Of a DNA stretch of 64,000 bases, positions 35,509 through 47,600 are shown piece by piece. Numbering within the stretch: position 1 is the stretch's first letter; the number at the start of each line of letters is the position of its first letter. A model generated the notes under the pieces. That model saw only the letters and a program-made list of their open reading frames with translations. It made no database searches and was not told where the DNA came from. Source of the stretch: Persicaria tinctoria (lineage: Eukaryota > Streptophyta > Magnoliopsida > Caryophyllales > Polygonaceae); contig JBANSL010000009.1 of assembly GCA_037127255.1 (NCBI GenBank), forward strand, positions 2,662,001-2,726,000, read 5' to 3'. The translations under genes were made by a program, and so were the position numbers.

Positions 35509-36957
35509 GAATATGTCAAGATGAAATCTTTTCGCTGGTCTTTTCGCTATCAATCCCTGACAACTCTTTTGAAATTCGCACTCAATTTCTTATAGAGCTT
35601 AAAAATAATGCCTTTTATGGTAGATTTAATGAGTGTCCTCTTGAACATATTACAAACTTTTCTGACATGTGCCGTACTCTTGCTGAAGGTACAACCCTGG
35701 AATATGTCAAGATGAAATCTTTTCGCTGGTCTCTCGTTGGGCCTACGCTGAAATGGCTTGAAGGGCTGAAAGCAAGATCACTCAGAACCTGGGCCCAAGT
35801 AGAGCAAGAGTTTTTGAACAAATTCTTCCCACCCGCCAAAACAGCACATCTCCGCCAGAAAATCACCGCCTTCAAACAGAAGCAAGGGGAACCGCTGGCA
35901 AAGGCATGCGAGCGCTACAAGGAACTTCTGTGATCTTGCTCTACTCATGGACAGCCACCCTACGTCATTCATGAGATCTTCTTCAACTTTCTTGATCAAG
36001 TCACTAAGGACAGAATCAACCATTATACTCGCTATGAGTATCTGACAATGCCGCCAAGTGACGCATGGGGTGTGCTAGAGAAACTCACCAACTATGACAA
36101 CAAGTATGGGTCTACTGCAACCTATGAAGAGAACCTCTACGTCAGGCCCACACACAGAGCAACTCACGATGGCAGAGCATCATGAGGAGGTAGCTTACGC
36201 AGGGGGTCCCAATCGCTACATGGGGGACCAAAGGTTTCAGCAACCACAATGGAACCAAGGTGTCCCGAGGAACCCCCCGCCCTACAGAGCTCCAGGACAT
36301 CCGGAAAGGGACCAGAAAAAGGATGATATACAGACAGTCCTGGAGGAAATACGGAGGAACCACTCATAAACTAGGCAATCCTTCAACTCCGTCTATACTC
36401 AGATGCAAGGTATCAATTCTAGGCTTGGGGAAATTGATATATGGCGAAAATCAGTTGATACACAGATTGGTCAGCTAGCAGCAGGAATCCCCAGACAGTC
36501 AGGTGCGCTCCCTAGATCTTCATAACCAAATCCTAAGGTAAAGACTGGACACATCGCTGTTATAAAACTCAGAAGCGGCCATCAACTGCAAGAGCCAGAG
36601 GTCGGAAAGCAGCAAAACAACGAAGAACAGCAAATCGACAACACTGTAGTCGATATCGAGGAGGGCCTCGTCGATCTCGAGGAGAAACTTCAAAAACCCT
36701 CGTCTGCACTGCACAGCAACTCGACATCACCCAGTCTAGTCGAGATCGACAAGAGTGTAGTCGATATCGAGGAGCCCCAAGTCGATGTCGAGCAGCCTGC
36801 AGCACCTCCGACATCTGTTCTGGCTCCGAATCAGAAAAAGAAGCTGCCTTTCCCCGCAAAATCTCCCAAGGACCCAGCAGAAAAGAAATTTCAGCGCTTC
36901 ATCAAGATGCTTCAGAAACTCAACGTCACCATCCCCTTCACATAAGCTCTCAATGAA
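35509..36957 (+). pseudogene. gag of element C, with N-terminal and zinc-knuckle deletions
   Basis: The first hundred or so gag codons present in A are missing and are replaced by 47 bp of filler copied from nearby. The surviving gag core has FYGRFNECPLEHITNF and KWLEGLKARS. A TGA at 35931-35933 replaces a CGA seen in A. A second deletion near 36150 removes the C-rich knuckle region and shifts the frame. TAA codons near 36525 and 36944 replace GAA in A. The block 36630-36800 holds TCGA motifs encoding VVDIEE and LVEIDK-like peptides. Confidence 0.85.
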
Positions 36958-38538
36958 ATGTCATCCTATGTGAAGTTCCTGAAGGAGATTCTGAGAAAAA
37001 AGCGATCCATGGCTGAAATTACAGAGGAATGCAGACATCTGGACATATTGGAGAAGAGGCCGGATCTAGGTAAGTTTGCTATAACTATTGGATTTGGTCC
37101 ATACAAAATTAATGCTTTATGTGATCTTGGAGCTAGTGTGAGTATAATGCCTTTAACAATTTGGTCCAAGATTAAGATAGGTGCCCTAGAGCCTGTGGAT
37201 GATAGACTATATATGGCCAACAACACTGTGGTCATCCCAACAGGCATGGTGGACAATGTGCCAGTACAAGTAGGTAAATTCTTTGTCCCTGCTGATTTCC
37301 TAGTTGTTGATATGCAAGAAGATCCTGCTTGTCCAATTATTCTAGGGAGACCCTTCTTGGCGACGATGGATGCCAACATAAGCGTAAGGAAAGAAGTGCT
37401 CACCTTCAACATCAGCGATGAGGTAATTGAGTATTCTTTTAATAAAACTGAAAGGCATACATGTCCAATGGAAGAGGTCAAATCTATCTCAACTGGCTAC
37501 ATCACCTGCGGGGAACCCAAGGTCAGGAATATGACCCCTGAGGAGCTGGAAAAGAGGGACATGGAGGCCCACGTGGAGGAGATCATGGCAATCATAAAGG
37601 AGGACGCAGAAAATCCAATCGACACAAACCAAGGTACGTCGTTATGGATTAATTATTTTTCGGATGCCTTGACAGGAACCAAGTATGGGGTCAAGATCGA
37701 CCAAGGCTCCTCGACATCGAGGACCCTAGCCGACCTCGACCAAAAACAGAGACCCCCACCAGCACCAGCATCGACGAGTGACAACACTGAAGTGCCAGGC
37801 TCCTCGATCTCGAGTAGGGTACTCGAGATCGACCACCCCTCTGTTGTCTCGGCTTCGCCTTCCTCGACGCTGAAGACTCCAGGATCTGAAACCTCATCGA
37901 GATCGACTACGCTAGTCGAGATCGACGAAGCTCCTCGGGCACCTGCTTCCTCGACGCTGACTCCACCAGACGACCCAGGCTCCTCGATCTCGACCAGGCT
38001 TGTCGAGATCGACCACCACCAGGCTCTACCAGCTCCTGTCTCCTCGACGCTGCAGCCACCAGGAGCAGAAGACTACTCGAGATCGAGTAGTCTACTCGAG
38101 GTCGACGAGCCATCCCCTTCATCGACTTCTGCATCCTCGAGCAGGACACCACCAGGACCTGAAACTTCGTCGAGATCGACTAGCCCTAGTCGAGATCGAC
38201 CAAACACTATGGTCCCCGATTCCGTCTCTGCGAAGGTAAGCCAAGGTATGGATCTTTCTTCTCCTATTTCCATTAAAGATCTATCTATACATGAGAGAGG
38301 TTTGCCTTGGTATGTACGCTTATGTAGGATATCCAATGATAAGCCTAAGGAGTATAAAGTTGGAGACAAGCTCTATGTCTCTAAATCAAAGGATCATTGG
38401 TTCCCTAATAAATTCAACAAGAAGGGGATGGGACCGTTCGTGGTAAACCAGATCCATTCTGGGGGATTACAGTTGATGGACAAGAATGGAGTCCTATTTG
38501 AAGCCCGGGCTACATGGGCACTGCAGATGCCACCTTGA
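36958..38538 (+). CDS. Protease plus hairpin-encoded repeats plus integrase-tail fusion of element C
   Basis: An uninterrupted 526-codon frame continues the gag frame after a stop. Residues 20-170 are the aspartic protease domain (LCDLGASVSIMP, MANNTVVIP and IILGRPFLATMDANISV). Residues about 170-240 are conserved with element A (YITCGEPKVRNMTP). Residues about 250-420 are four or five imperfect repeats of SSISTRLVEIDHxxxxPAP type, each encoded by a TCGA inverted repeat. The last 110 residues include EYKVGDKLYV and GMGPFVV, like an Athila integrase C-terminal module. The start shown is only the first ATG of the open stretch. Normally this would be expressed as part of a gag-protease polyprotein. 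Enzyme domains between protease and tail are missing. Confidence 0.8.
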   Translation: MSSYVKFLKEILRKKRSMAEITEECRHLDILEKRPDLGKFAITIGFGPYKINALCDLGASVSIMPLTIWSKIKIGALEPVDDRLYMANNTVVIPTGMVDNVPVQVGKFFVPADFLVVDMQEDPACPIILGRPFLATMDANISVRKEVLTFNISDEVIEYSFNKTERHTCPMEEVKSISTGYITCGEPKVRNMTPEELEKRDMEAHVEEIMAIIKEDAENPIDTNQGTSLWINYFSDALTGTKYGVKIDQGSSTSRTLADLDQKQRPPPAPASTSDNTEVPGSSISSRVLEIDHPSVVSASPSSTLKTPGSETSSRSTTLVEIDEAPRAPASSTLTPPDDPGSSISTRLVEIDHHQALPAPVSSTLQPPGAEDYSRSSSLLEVDEPSPSSTSASSSRTPPGPETSSRSTSPSRDRPNTMVPDSVSAKVSQGMDLSSPISIKDLSIHERGLPWYVRLCRISNDKPKEYKVGDKLYVSKSKDHWFPNKFNKKGMGPFVVNQIHSGGLQLMDKNGVLFEARATWALQMPP

Positions 38539-40014
38539 GCTAAATGGAAAAGTCGGACTAGCGACTATAAAATCTATAGCTTGTACATAGACTTTTTTAG
38601 GACATTTTTTGGGACATTGTTTTTTGCTTGTTTTTGGTTTTGAACATTTTTAGTTTTTCTATTGTGGGTATATGTCTTCCATACATTTCAGGTCCATGGA
38701 TAGAACCAAGCAATATTCATACTCGGCCCAGGAGGTGTTTCCATTCGAAATTTAGAAGCCATGCATGCCTGTCTAGTGAGTTTCTTTCTTTACCCTTATT
38801 TTGTTTTTATATATACAATGAGGACACTGTAATGTTTAAGTATGGGGTGGGGGAAGGCCTTACTTCATGCATATTTGCTATATTGTGACATTATGTGTGC
38901 ATATTTAGAATTTATTTCTTTGAATTGCTACATGGCTATTTTGGAATGCATTATTGATTTATGTGCTTATATGCGTGATTTCCAAAAGTTTGAAAAATGA
39001 CCCCCATTGAAAATTTATGGATTAATGTCATGGAAGCTTTAATTGAACTCGACGATGCAAAATTAGATTCATTAGAGATATAGCATGAAATTGCCTAGTA
39101 AAGGGAAGTCACAATGAAGTGCATTATTTCTTGAAAACCATGAAAGGAGGTAAAATTTGAAGTTGCTTTTGACATGTTGCATGATAAGAGGATGGAGGGC
39201 TTTATATTTCCATATAATGCTCATATTGTTATAATCCTAGCCTTACCCATGCTTATGCATCACAAAAGCCATATTATGCCTTATTTCAAATATTGGTCCA
39301 CATGATCTAAATATTGCCATTCTTTACCTTATCCGGGGATTATGTTGAGAATGATGTTACATTATGGAGATATTATATGGTGTTTGTGTTGTTAATTATC
39401 ATTATTGGAGTTTGGAGGGAAAGTGTTTGAAAAATATGGAAAATTTAATGAGTGAAAGAAAATACAATCACCTCAGGAGATAAAGGTAGATTGACCCTGC
39501 TCTGTGAGATAATAGTTTGGAGAGATGGGACACATTGTGAGGAGTCCAAAGCACTAAGTATCCGGGCCATTCATGACACCCATGTTTGTGACTCGCGAGA
39601 AGGCAGTGCTGAGGTTAGAGAGGTAAATGCATTATTATGGATAAAAGCATTATGAAAGGTGATGAATCTTATGAGAAAGAATGTGGTATGAAATTCAGTC
39701 TGGAAACACTCCATTTCCCCGGATCATTAGCACCACATGGCAAAAAATTGCCCACCTTTTAGCCTTTTACAAATCTACGACTTATTAATGCTTTGTCACT
39801 TATGAATGTTTTTGCATAACCCTCCTTTTCTGAGTAGATGTTGCTCTTTAAATTGCACATGCATGGATCTGTGACACTAGTACCTTTTCGAGGATGGTAA
39901 TTGATTGCAGGGTTATATGAGAATGAATCTAATATGTTGAGAGTTTTGAATTCTTCCCCTCAATGACAATTAAAAGTATTGCTTGAGGACAAGCAAGCTT
40001 AAGTATGGGGTGTT
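38539..40014 (+). other. 3' non-coding region of element C
   Basis: It is collinear with 2299-3785 of element A and has no reading frame of interest. An internal polypurine-like tract (TATGGGGTGGGGGAAGG) starts at about 38842. The terminal tract GTATGGGGTGTT ends next to the 3' LTR at 40014. Both follow GAGGACA. Confidence 0.7.
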
Positions 40015-41700
40015 TGTTGTGAGCCTAATCTGCCATGTTTTACATTTAAGTTTATATCGATTTCTGCATACATTTCATTCATTTGGGCCAAGATAGTACA
40101 GAATCTATGTAGTTTATGTTTATTTGCCAAATTATGGAATCTACACCAGTTTCTGTTTAATTTCGCAGAATTCGAGACGTTTTATAGCAATTCTAAGGAA
40201 GGTCAGAAAAGCTCGGAAAGCAACTACAGAAGTCCAGAATCCGAGAGTACAGAACCAGGACAAACCGAGCTGAAGCTAGAGCTACTCTATGTCGAGTACA
40301 CCTTACTCGATCTCGAGTAGAGAGCCCGAGCAGACTTGGTCGACAAAGCCTGGTCGAGGAAACCAAGTCCGAGGCAACCTGACTCCGGACCCTACTCGAT
40401 CTCGAGTACCACTAGTCGAGATCGACGAAGCCTAGACGCCACATCCGGAGTCGAGAAGAGGAGCTGATCGAGAAGCCGGGGACGAAGGCGCTGAGCAACC
40501 CTACTCGATCTCGAGGAGGCCTTGTCGAGATCAAGGAGCCACCATGCCCTAGTCCGAGTCCATGCCGAGGAGGAGTCGTCGACATCACCAGAGAGCCGTC
40601 TTCGACCACACCCCTAGTCGATCTCGAGGAGCCCTAGTCGAGATCGACGACACCCAGGAGCCCAGATCCGAGCCTGTCGAGGACCAGCTAACCGAGACGA
40701 CGAGCCGAGCCAGTCGACCACAATCCTACTCGAGATCGACTAGACCTTTGTCGAGATCGAGTAGACCTCCAGAGACGCGTTACTCGGTTCGACGAATCCT
40801 ACTCGACTTGGAGTTACTTGGGCACGAAGGAAGTCGAGTTGGCCGAAATCTATCATCATCTATCCATGGAAGGGAGATCTATCAACATTAAGACATATTA
40901 CCTAGTTTAGATATAGTTTTCCTTTAAAGATTTATTTTCCTTAAGCATTTTATTTATCTTTTAAGCCTTTTAGATATAGATAGATATTTCTATCCTTGAT
41001 TAGAAAGGAATAGAAGGCTATAAATAAAGCCCTAGGGGCTGGTTTTTCATTCATTCAATTTCAGTCAGAGACAAGGAGTTCCACAGAGAAGTTTTAGGAA
41101 TTCTAAGGTTTTTAGGGTTTTGGCGTTCAGCGAAAGTTGATTGCCGGGATTGTAAAGGCTTTGAATATAGTTTAATGCAAGTTTCTTTTTATACATCAAT
41201 GTCTGCTATTGCGATGAGGCGTGAGTAGTCCACCCACTTCTGGGGCTGGGGTGAGCCCGACGGTGGCCATGTGAGGTGGTACAGTAAAGGTCAGATCTTG
41301 TTATGCAATTCGTCTTCTATCCCTATGAGCATGATTCTTTTACGAGAGTTGAAGGTGATCCTTGTTTGTGTTATTGAAGCGAAAGTGATCTTAATGCAAC
41401 TTGGATTAATTATGTGAAAAGAGTTAGTAACAATTAGGGTTTATGCGAAAGCCTCTATTTGCCTATTTGTTAATAACGAAAGTTGTTTGATGGAAAGCAT
41501 GATCTTTTATGCCTTTATGCGTTACTTTGCATGGTTATCGTTGTGGTGTTGATACCCTGGTCTTGGTAGTCTTTTATTATATTGAATTTATTTCATCGAA
41601 AATCTGAGTTTTGGGTTTGAAATTTGCAAGTTAAGTTTTCGGTATTCTAGTCGAGATAGAGGAGAAGCTTGTGGAGATTGAGTACAACCTTAGTCGATCT
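40015..41700 (+). repeat. 3' LTR of element C, left part
   Basis: It is homologous to 33377-35060 and is interrupted at gatct (41696-41700) by element F. The TATA box is at 41019-41026. Confidence 0.93.
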
Positions 41701-44636
41701 TGTAAAGGCTCGGATGTTCAAATCCTAATTTTCTGGAATAAGAGAATTAAAAATGAAATTAAGTCGGTTTTAAAACTTGTTTAGCGGATTCCGACCGGAG
41801 TATAAATTTAACGAACAATTTCCGTTCTTTTACCTCGAAAATTCAAAATAATTATCGGATAGTGATATCCTTGTCGATTTTAAAAATCTAATTGATCGAG
41901 GGAGCGAGAGTCGGAGAAACTAACATTCGGAAACTAATTTCGGGATTCAAAATTCGCGTATTCATGATTCATTTCCGGGCATTTAGTTACCCATTTCCAC
42001 ACTCCACTCTCACCCACTCCCATCACCTCACCTCACCTCACCTCCAAATGGAACCATCCCCTTCACCTGCTCCCCATCACCCGTCGACATCCCCTATCTG
42101 ATGATCAATTCACCATCCCCATTTCCCTTCACCATCCCCATCGTCACAATCTCCATCACCTCACGCCACAATCACTGCATCTCTCCTCCATCACCATCTC
42201 CCCCTTCTCAGCTGAGCATCACCATTTCTGCACCACCATCCCAGCACCTCGTCGTCGTCGTCCATCCAAGATCCGCCCAGGAGAGCTCAGAGCCGCCATC
42301 GCCTCCATTTCTCCCCTGTTTCGCAACCACAAGTAACCGAGCACCATCACCTCCAATCCTTCTCCTCCTTCTGCAAGACACCAGCAGCAGCGGCTATACT
42401 CCACCACCATCGAAGCCCAGTGTCCGCCCAGGAGCCACCAGCGCCGTTGCCGAGCCACCGAACCATCGTTTCCCCTGTTTGAGCACGAGCCACGTTCCGG
42501 TAAGCGTTTCTCTTCCGTCTTCGATTGAAACCACCCTCGAGCTTCACCATCACGCTCACCAATATCCCACACAGATCCGACGAGCCATCGCAAGCCTCCG
42601 ACGATGCCCAGACCTCCGATCGAGAGCTCCGAAGTCGCGAAATCCCTCGGTGAGTTCCATCTTTCCTCCTCTGTTTTAATCCGATTTCTGACTGGGTTTG
42701 GGCTAAGGGCTAGTGTCGAGTGTGCGTGAGCTGAGTGTGGGGTGTCGGGTGGCGCGTGTGAACTCAGGCGGAGCTCCGGCAAGAACTCCGACGAGCAGGA
42801 GCAAGCGAGGCGAGGCTGAGTATAGGCGAGCGACCGCGAGCGAGCAGCGAGCAGGAGCGTGGGAGGCGGGATTCCGAGTCCGAGTCCGAGTCCGAGTCCG
42901 GGTGAGTCTGGGCACGGAAAAGGCGGCGCCAGCGACATCGAAGGCTCGAGCAGGGTGCGGGTGCGGGACATCGTCGCTTGAATCCGGAGGAGGAAGGAGG
43001 CCAGCATGGCTATGTGGGGCCCTCCAACCTTTTAATTTATTTGGGTGGGTTTATTTAACCGGATTGGGATTAATTAGCGGGTTTGGTTGGGTTCGGTTCG
43101 GTTCGGGTTAAAAGCGTTGGTTCGGTTCAAGTTTATTCGTTATTTATTTATTAATTAATTGTTTAACCAATAACGGATAATTGATGATTTGGAAATCGAT
43201 TTATGTCGATATTTAAAAAGGGTCGGTTTTAAAAGTATATAAATTGAATTATTTAGTAACGGTTGAAAGTTACTTAAGTACCTAGAATGATGATTTTAAT
43301 TAAAGTAAAGTATGTCGGGATTATTTAATCGGATTTTTGGAAGTATTTTTAAAGATTAAATATTTTATGAATTAGAAATGGCTAAGTATAATTTTGAAGC
43401 AATTGTTTTGACTAACAACTTGACTAGCTAGTGAGATTATATGGATTGAAGTATGGTTGAGGCAGTTATGGAAATGACAATGGAATAAGATGATATAAGA
43501 TGTTGACATAAGTTGAGATAAAGAATGTTAATAATACTATGATTAATGAATTGGTGGGCATGTTATGTAGTGGTAAATGGATCCCGTTGTGTGCAGTTTA
43601 CTTATGCATATTTATTAAAAATTGCTAGGTGATCTGTAACCTGCTTGCTTATATCTTGCTGCTTTTCGTCTTGCTGATCTGCTACTCGAGGTAAGTTCTT
43701 TGAACTTACTCATGATGGGCGCTCTATGCACTGGGTGTTATATAGTAGGCTAGTGTCCATGCACCATACGACTTAGAATCACGCTTAGGAGCTAAAATGA
43801 AAATCATATGATTGCTATATGTCCTTGCAAGAGAACGGCCGTTATCTGTGATAGTCCTAGAGTCTTTGCTAGGGTCATAGGGTAGCCTAGCCTCATCGGG
43901 TACCCTGAGTCAATCGAGTCTATATGAGCATGATATGATAGCCCAGCACCATCGGGCAAGCGATGAGATGATATGATATGATGATGCCGTGGTTTGTGCA
44001 CCACCACGAGGAAATTGATATGCTATAGCACCGAACTGGCCAGTCTCCGCCCTATTGAAAGGGGGTGGAGGTACGAGAGGGACATGCCATTTGGCATTCT
44101 GTGTGGATCCATTTATCGCTTTCTGCATTATATTAATCTGTCAGTATATATATATGTGTGATTTAATTTACGTATGGCATTACGCATTTCATCTTAAGAA
44201 TAGGGTGCTTATTATATGCCTCTCAGAGTGTGTTTACATACGCGCATGAGTGACCTGATGATTGACCCAGATCCCCCTCATTTTTTTTAGATTCAGGTAA
44301 CCGTTAGCCGCTATCGTTGCTTATGTGGATGCTTGGCGGGTTCAGACTTTTGGCGTTAGATCGAGAGGTTGAGAGACCACCACACTTCCTCTCTTTTATA
44401 CTCCTTTTCGGATTGTATTTAAACTCAACCTTATTTTTGCTTTCGCTCGATTTCACGATTAGACTAAGGCAGGTATTTGATCCCCAATGGATCCGCGATC
44501 TTTAAGGGTTCGAAATCCCTTCTTTTAGTACAAATATTTTGTTTTAAAACTCAACCCGTACCTGGATTGCAAGATCCGAACAAGGGGTTTTATCCCTTGA
44601 AACGTAACCCGGAAATCATAATTCTGGGCCGTTACA
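41701..44636 (+). repeat. 5' LTR of element F
   Basis: The first 900 bp have a pyrimidine-rich, GC-rich block with intron-like 42500-42574 and exon-like 42575-42649 segments (GT-AG, then a GTGAG donor). A CCGAGT hexamer repeat lies at about 42870-42897. The rest is AT-rich. Overlapping open frames on both strands (42101-42679 plus, 42219-43007 minus) are kept in both LTRs but resemble no known protein. Confidence 0.93.
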
Positions 44637-44640
44637 AAGA

Positions 44641-44652
44641 TGGTATCAGAGC
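44641..44652 (+). other. Primer-binding site of element F, tRNA-iMet type
   Basis: TGGTATCAGAGC, four bases after the LTR end, is complementary to the 3' end of initiator tRNA-Met. Confidence 0.92.
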
Positions 44653-47600
44653 TCAGGTTGTGCAATTCGGGTACACAAGGGTCGAGTGTATGTTTTGAAA
44701 ACTGCCCACGAGTTTCAAGGACTTTTGAAAAGGATTTAAAAGGGCAAAAATGAAATTAAGATGTCTAACCCAAATTGGACTAAGTAATGAACTCGACTTG
44801 TAATAAATAAGGAAAATCGACCAAACGGGGACACGAGTGGGTAGTAAAGGCGCTAGACCACCCCTATTGGGTGTAGTTGGGAACGGTAGGCAAAATACTA
44901 GCTTTCTCTCTACAGAGGGTTCAGAAGACTCCAAGGAGATTGCACCAAGGTCGTTGGAGTGGCGAGTTAGGTAGGATCGCGAGGTTTTTGCCCCTCCGGT
45001 CAGTCGCTCCTCGAAGATCGACATTAGATAGCTTGATGTGCTTTATATATTGAGACTGAGTACGATCTCTCTCGAAGGAGGTCACTATAATTGTCATTGA
45101 CTAATTCTATGTTGAGTACTTGATATGCTAAAGTCTGATTGGTATGTCTAACAATTAAATGTGTTTCGACTGATCTGTACAAACGGGATAGTGGGAGTAC
45201 CCTTAATCCTATGTGGTCAACCCAGCTTGTGTGAAATAACCCCTTCCACTATGTTTGTTAACCCTTTGACGGTTCTATCGAGTCTTTCTCCCGGATATCA
45301 GTATCTTTCATGGGAATCGGGTTGGTAAACACATTGCGTCAGAAACTCATGTATGTATATGGAGGTTGTCTGAGTGAGTATTGGAAGATAGTTCTTGATG
45401 TCATTTTGAGTCAAAAGTAAGGTGTTTCCGGGGTTGTCTTCCTTGATTCTTATGATGATCAACCGAGGTTTTCTTGCCACAAAGAGTCATACGTACCAAG
45501 GTCCCACGAGAAATAGGGGTGATGAGTCAGTTCGGGAAGGTCAATGGTTGTCCTTAGGGATCTCTGTCCGGTTGTAATGGTGACTCTCTCTGAACTGCAT
45601 GGCATGATTTTGTAACCTCCTGCATGTATCTTGCAAAATGCTTATTTGTAAAATGTTGCTCATGTTATTACATCTGTGATTAGTTACATTGATCAAGTCT
45701 TGTGTTATGTCTCACTCTCTATCGTGATTACGTTGCCATAGCATGCCTACTTGACTTATTGTATTAGTTGTACTAATGATTGATTGGAAGCGTATAAACC
45801 ACATGATATAAACCTACATGATAATTGTTTTCTCCTGGGTTAGGTCCATGATAGTGTGATAAACTCTTCTTCGTATGAATGCCTGTAAATGATATCTTTA
45901 GCATACTAGTGGATGACGCCTTGATGCTTATTACTCGTTTTATGACAAGAATCTACAACATGCCCATCTATTTTGTATTCGTCAGATTAACGACTGTTGG
46001 TTGTTTTGCACTTGATATTATTGTGTGATTAGTTGTGTTGGATGGGGAATATGTGGTATAATTGAGTCTTGATGAATGCATGCTTTAATGTTCATGACTT
46101 CATGATGACCATTGTGTGAGTCCAAGTTACACATGTTAAGTCTCTATCATCCCAGCATGCCTTACTGAGTATGTTGCATCGTCATACTAGTGCATTAATG
46201 TAAATGTCATGTGTTGGAAAGCAGCATGATTAATGTTCTCCCTATAAATAGGTTCATGATAGTGTGATCGTTCAGTTCTTGTATCATGGTAGAGCGAGTT
46301 CCTTACTTGATGGATATGTGTTACAACTTGATGTAAACATGCCTTATATGATATGTAATTCCCAGTACATGTTAAGATGATGAGTCTTAATGTAAATCTG
46401 TGGTTGTATGACATTCTGTACCCATGCTTGCCCCATTGATTAGGTCTCATGTTGCACCTTGCTTCCTGTCCTCATTATATGTCGCCTTCGCATGTCTAAT
46501 TGACTTGTTGTATTGATCGTACTAACGACTAAATTGAAGCATGAATTGCATGATAAGTGTCTGTATATAGTTGTTGTCTTCCCCTAGATTAGGCCCATGA
46601 TAGTGTGCTACACTTCCCTTGTATGAATGTCGTAAGATGATTTTCCCTGCATGATTAGTCGATGTTAACTGTGGTTTGTTGACTAAATTAGTAGTTCAAT
46701 TGTGATAATGCTATTTGACGTGATGTCTTGGTAAATGCATACCTTATTCAAATGGTTGTTGAGTTGGAATACATACCTTGTATGCTAGTCATATTGCCTA
46801 TTGCGTAGGCTTGCATTATGCATTGCTATATTCCTTCCATGCTTCTATATCGACGAGCTATGTTAATATGATTTCTTGCACATCGATGTGTTGGTCATTC
46901 AAGTGTAAGTATGTATCGAATGTCATGTTGAGCCTTTAGTATCATGTAGGACCATTGGTTGTGACTTGTGCGAATTTATACCTTGCTTGCATTATTGTTG
47001 ATTCCCTCTCGAGCTAGATCTCTAATAGTGTGATCCTTCCCTCTTTCTATCACCTTGAAATATCTTACTCATGCAAATTAGATTGATGTTGAACTCGATG
47101 ATCAATTGCTTTCTATGATGGTTTATCCTAGCATGCTTACATGTTACCACTCGGTAGTGTTTCCCCTATTACCTTATGAATTCCTCTAGTCCTGGCATAG
47201 ATGTATGACTTGACACCTCGCATGATCACACACCACGTTATATTATTTCGCATATGCATGACGTGTGAATGTTAGAATGAATTTAGTCGAGTTACCTTGA
47301 TTGTGGTCATGATTCGATATGTGCTAGTAGTATCATGTAGGGCTTATGATTTCCAATATGACTCGCTAAATGATTACATCTTTTACCTATTCTATGATAT
47401 GATAACTATTGTACCCTTATATGTGTCCTATGATGATTCGTTCCTAGCATGATTATAATCTATTGCCCATGATGTCCTTCTTGTTACTTTTGATGATGCC
47501 TCATGTTTCGTGAACATCCTGTTGAACCCCTTTTAATGACTCTTGACTATGCTTGTATCACATTATGTGTCGCTAGTATCATGTAGGACATGTGCTTTCT

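Noticed and set aside
42101..42679. 192-codon Pro/Ser-rich protein gene
   Set aside because: It reads through a predicted intron in the LTR, is repeated in both LTRs and has low-complexity composition.
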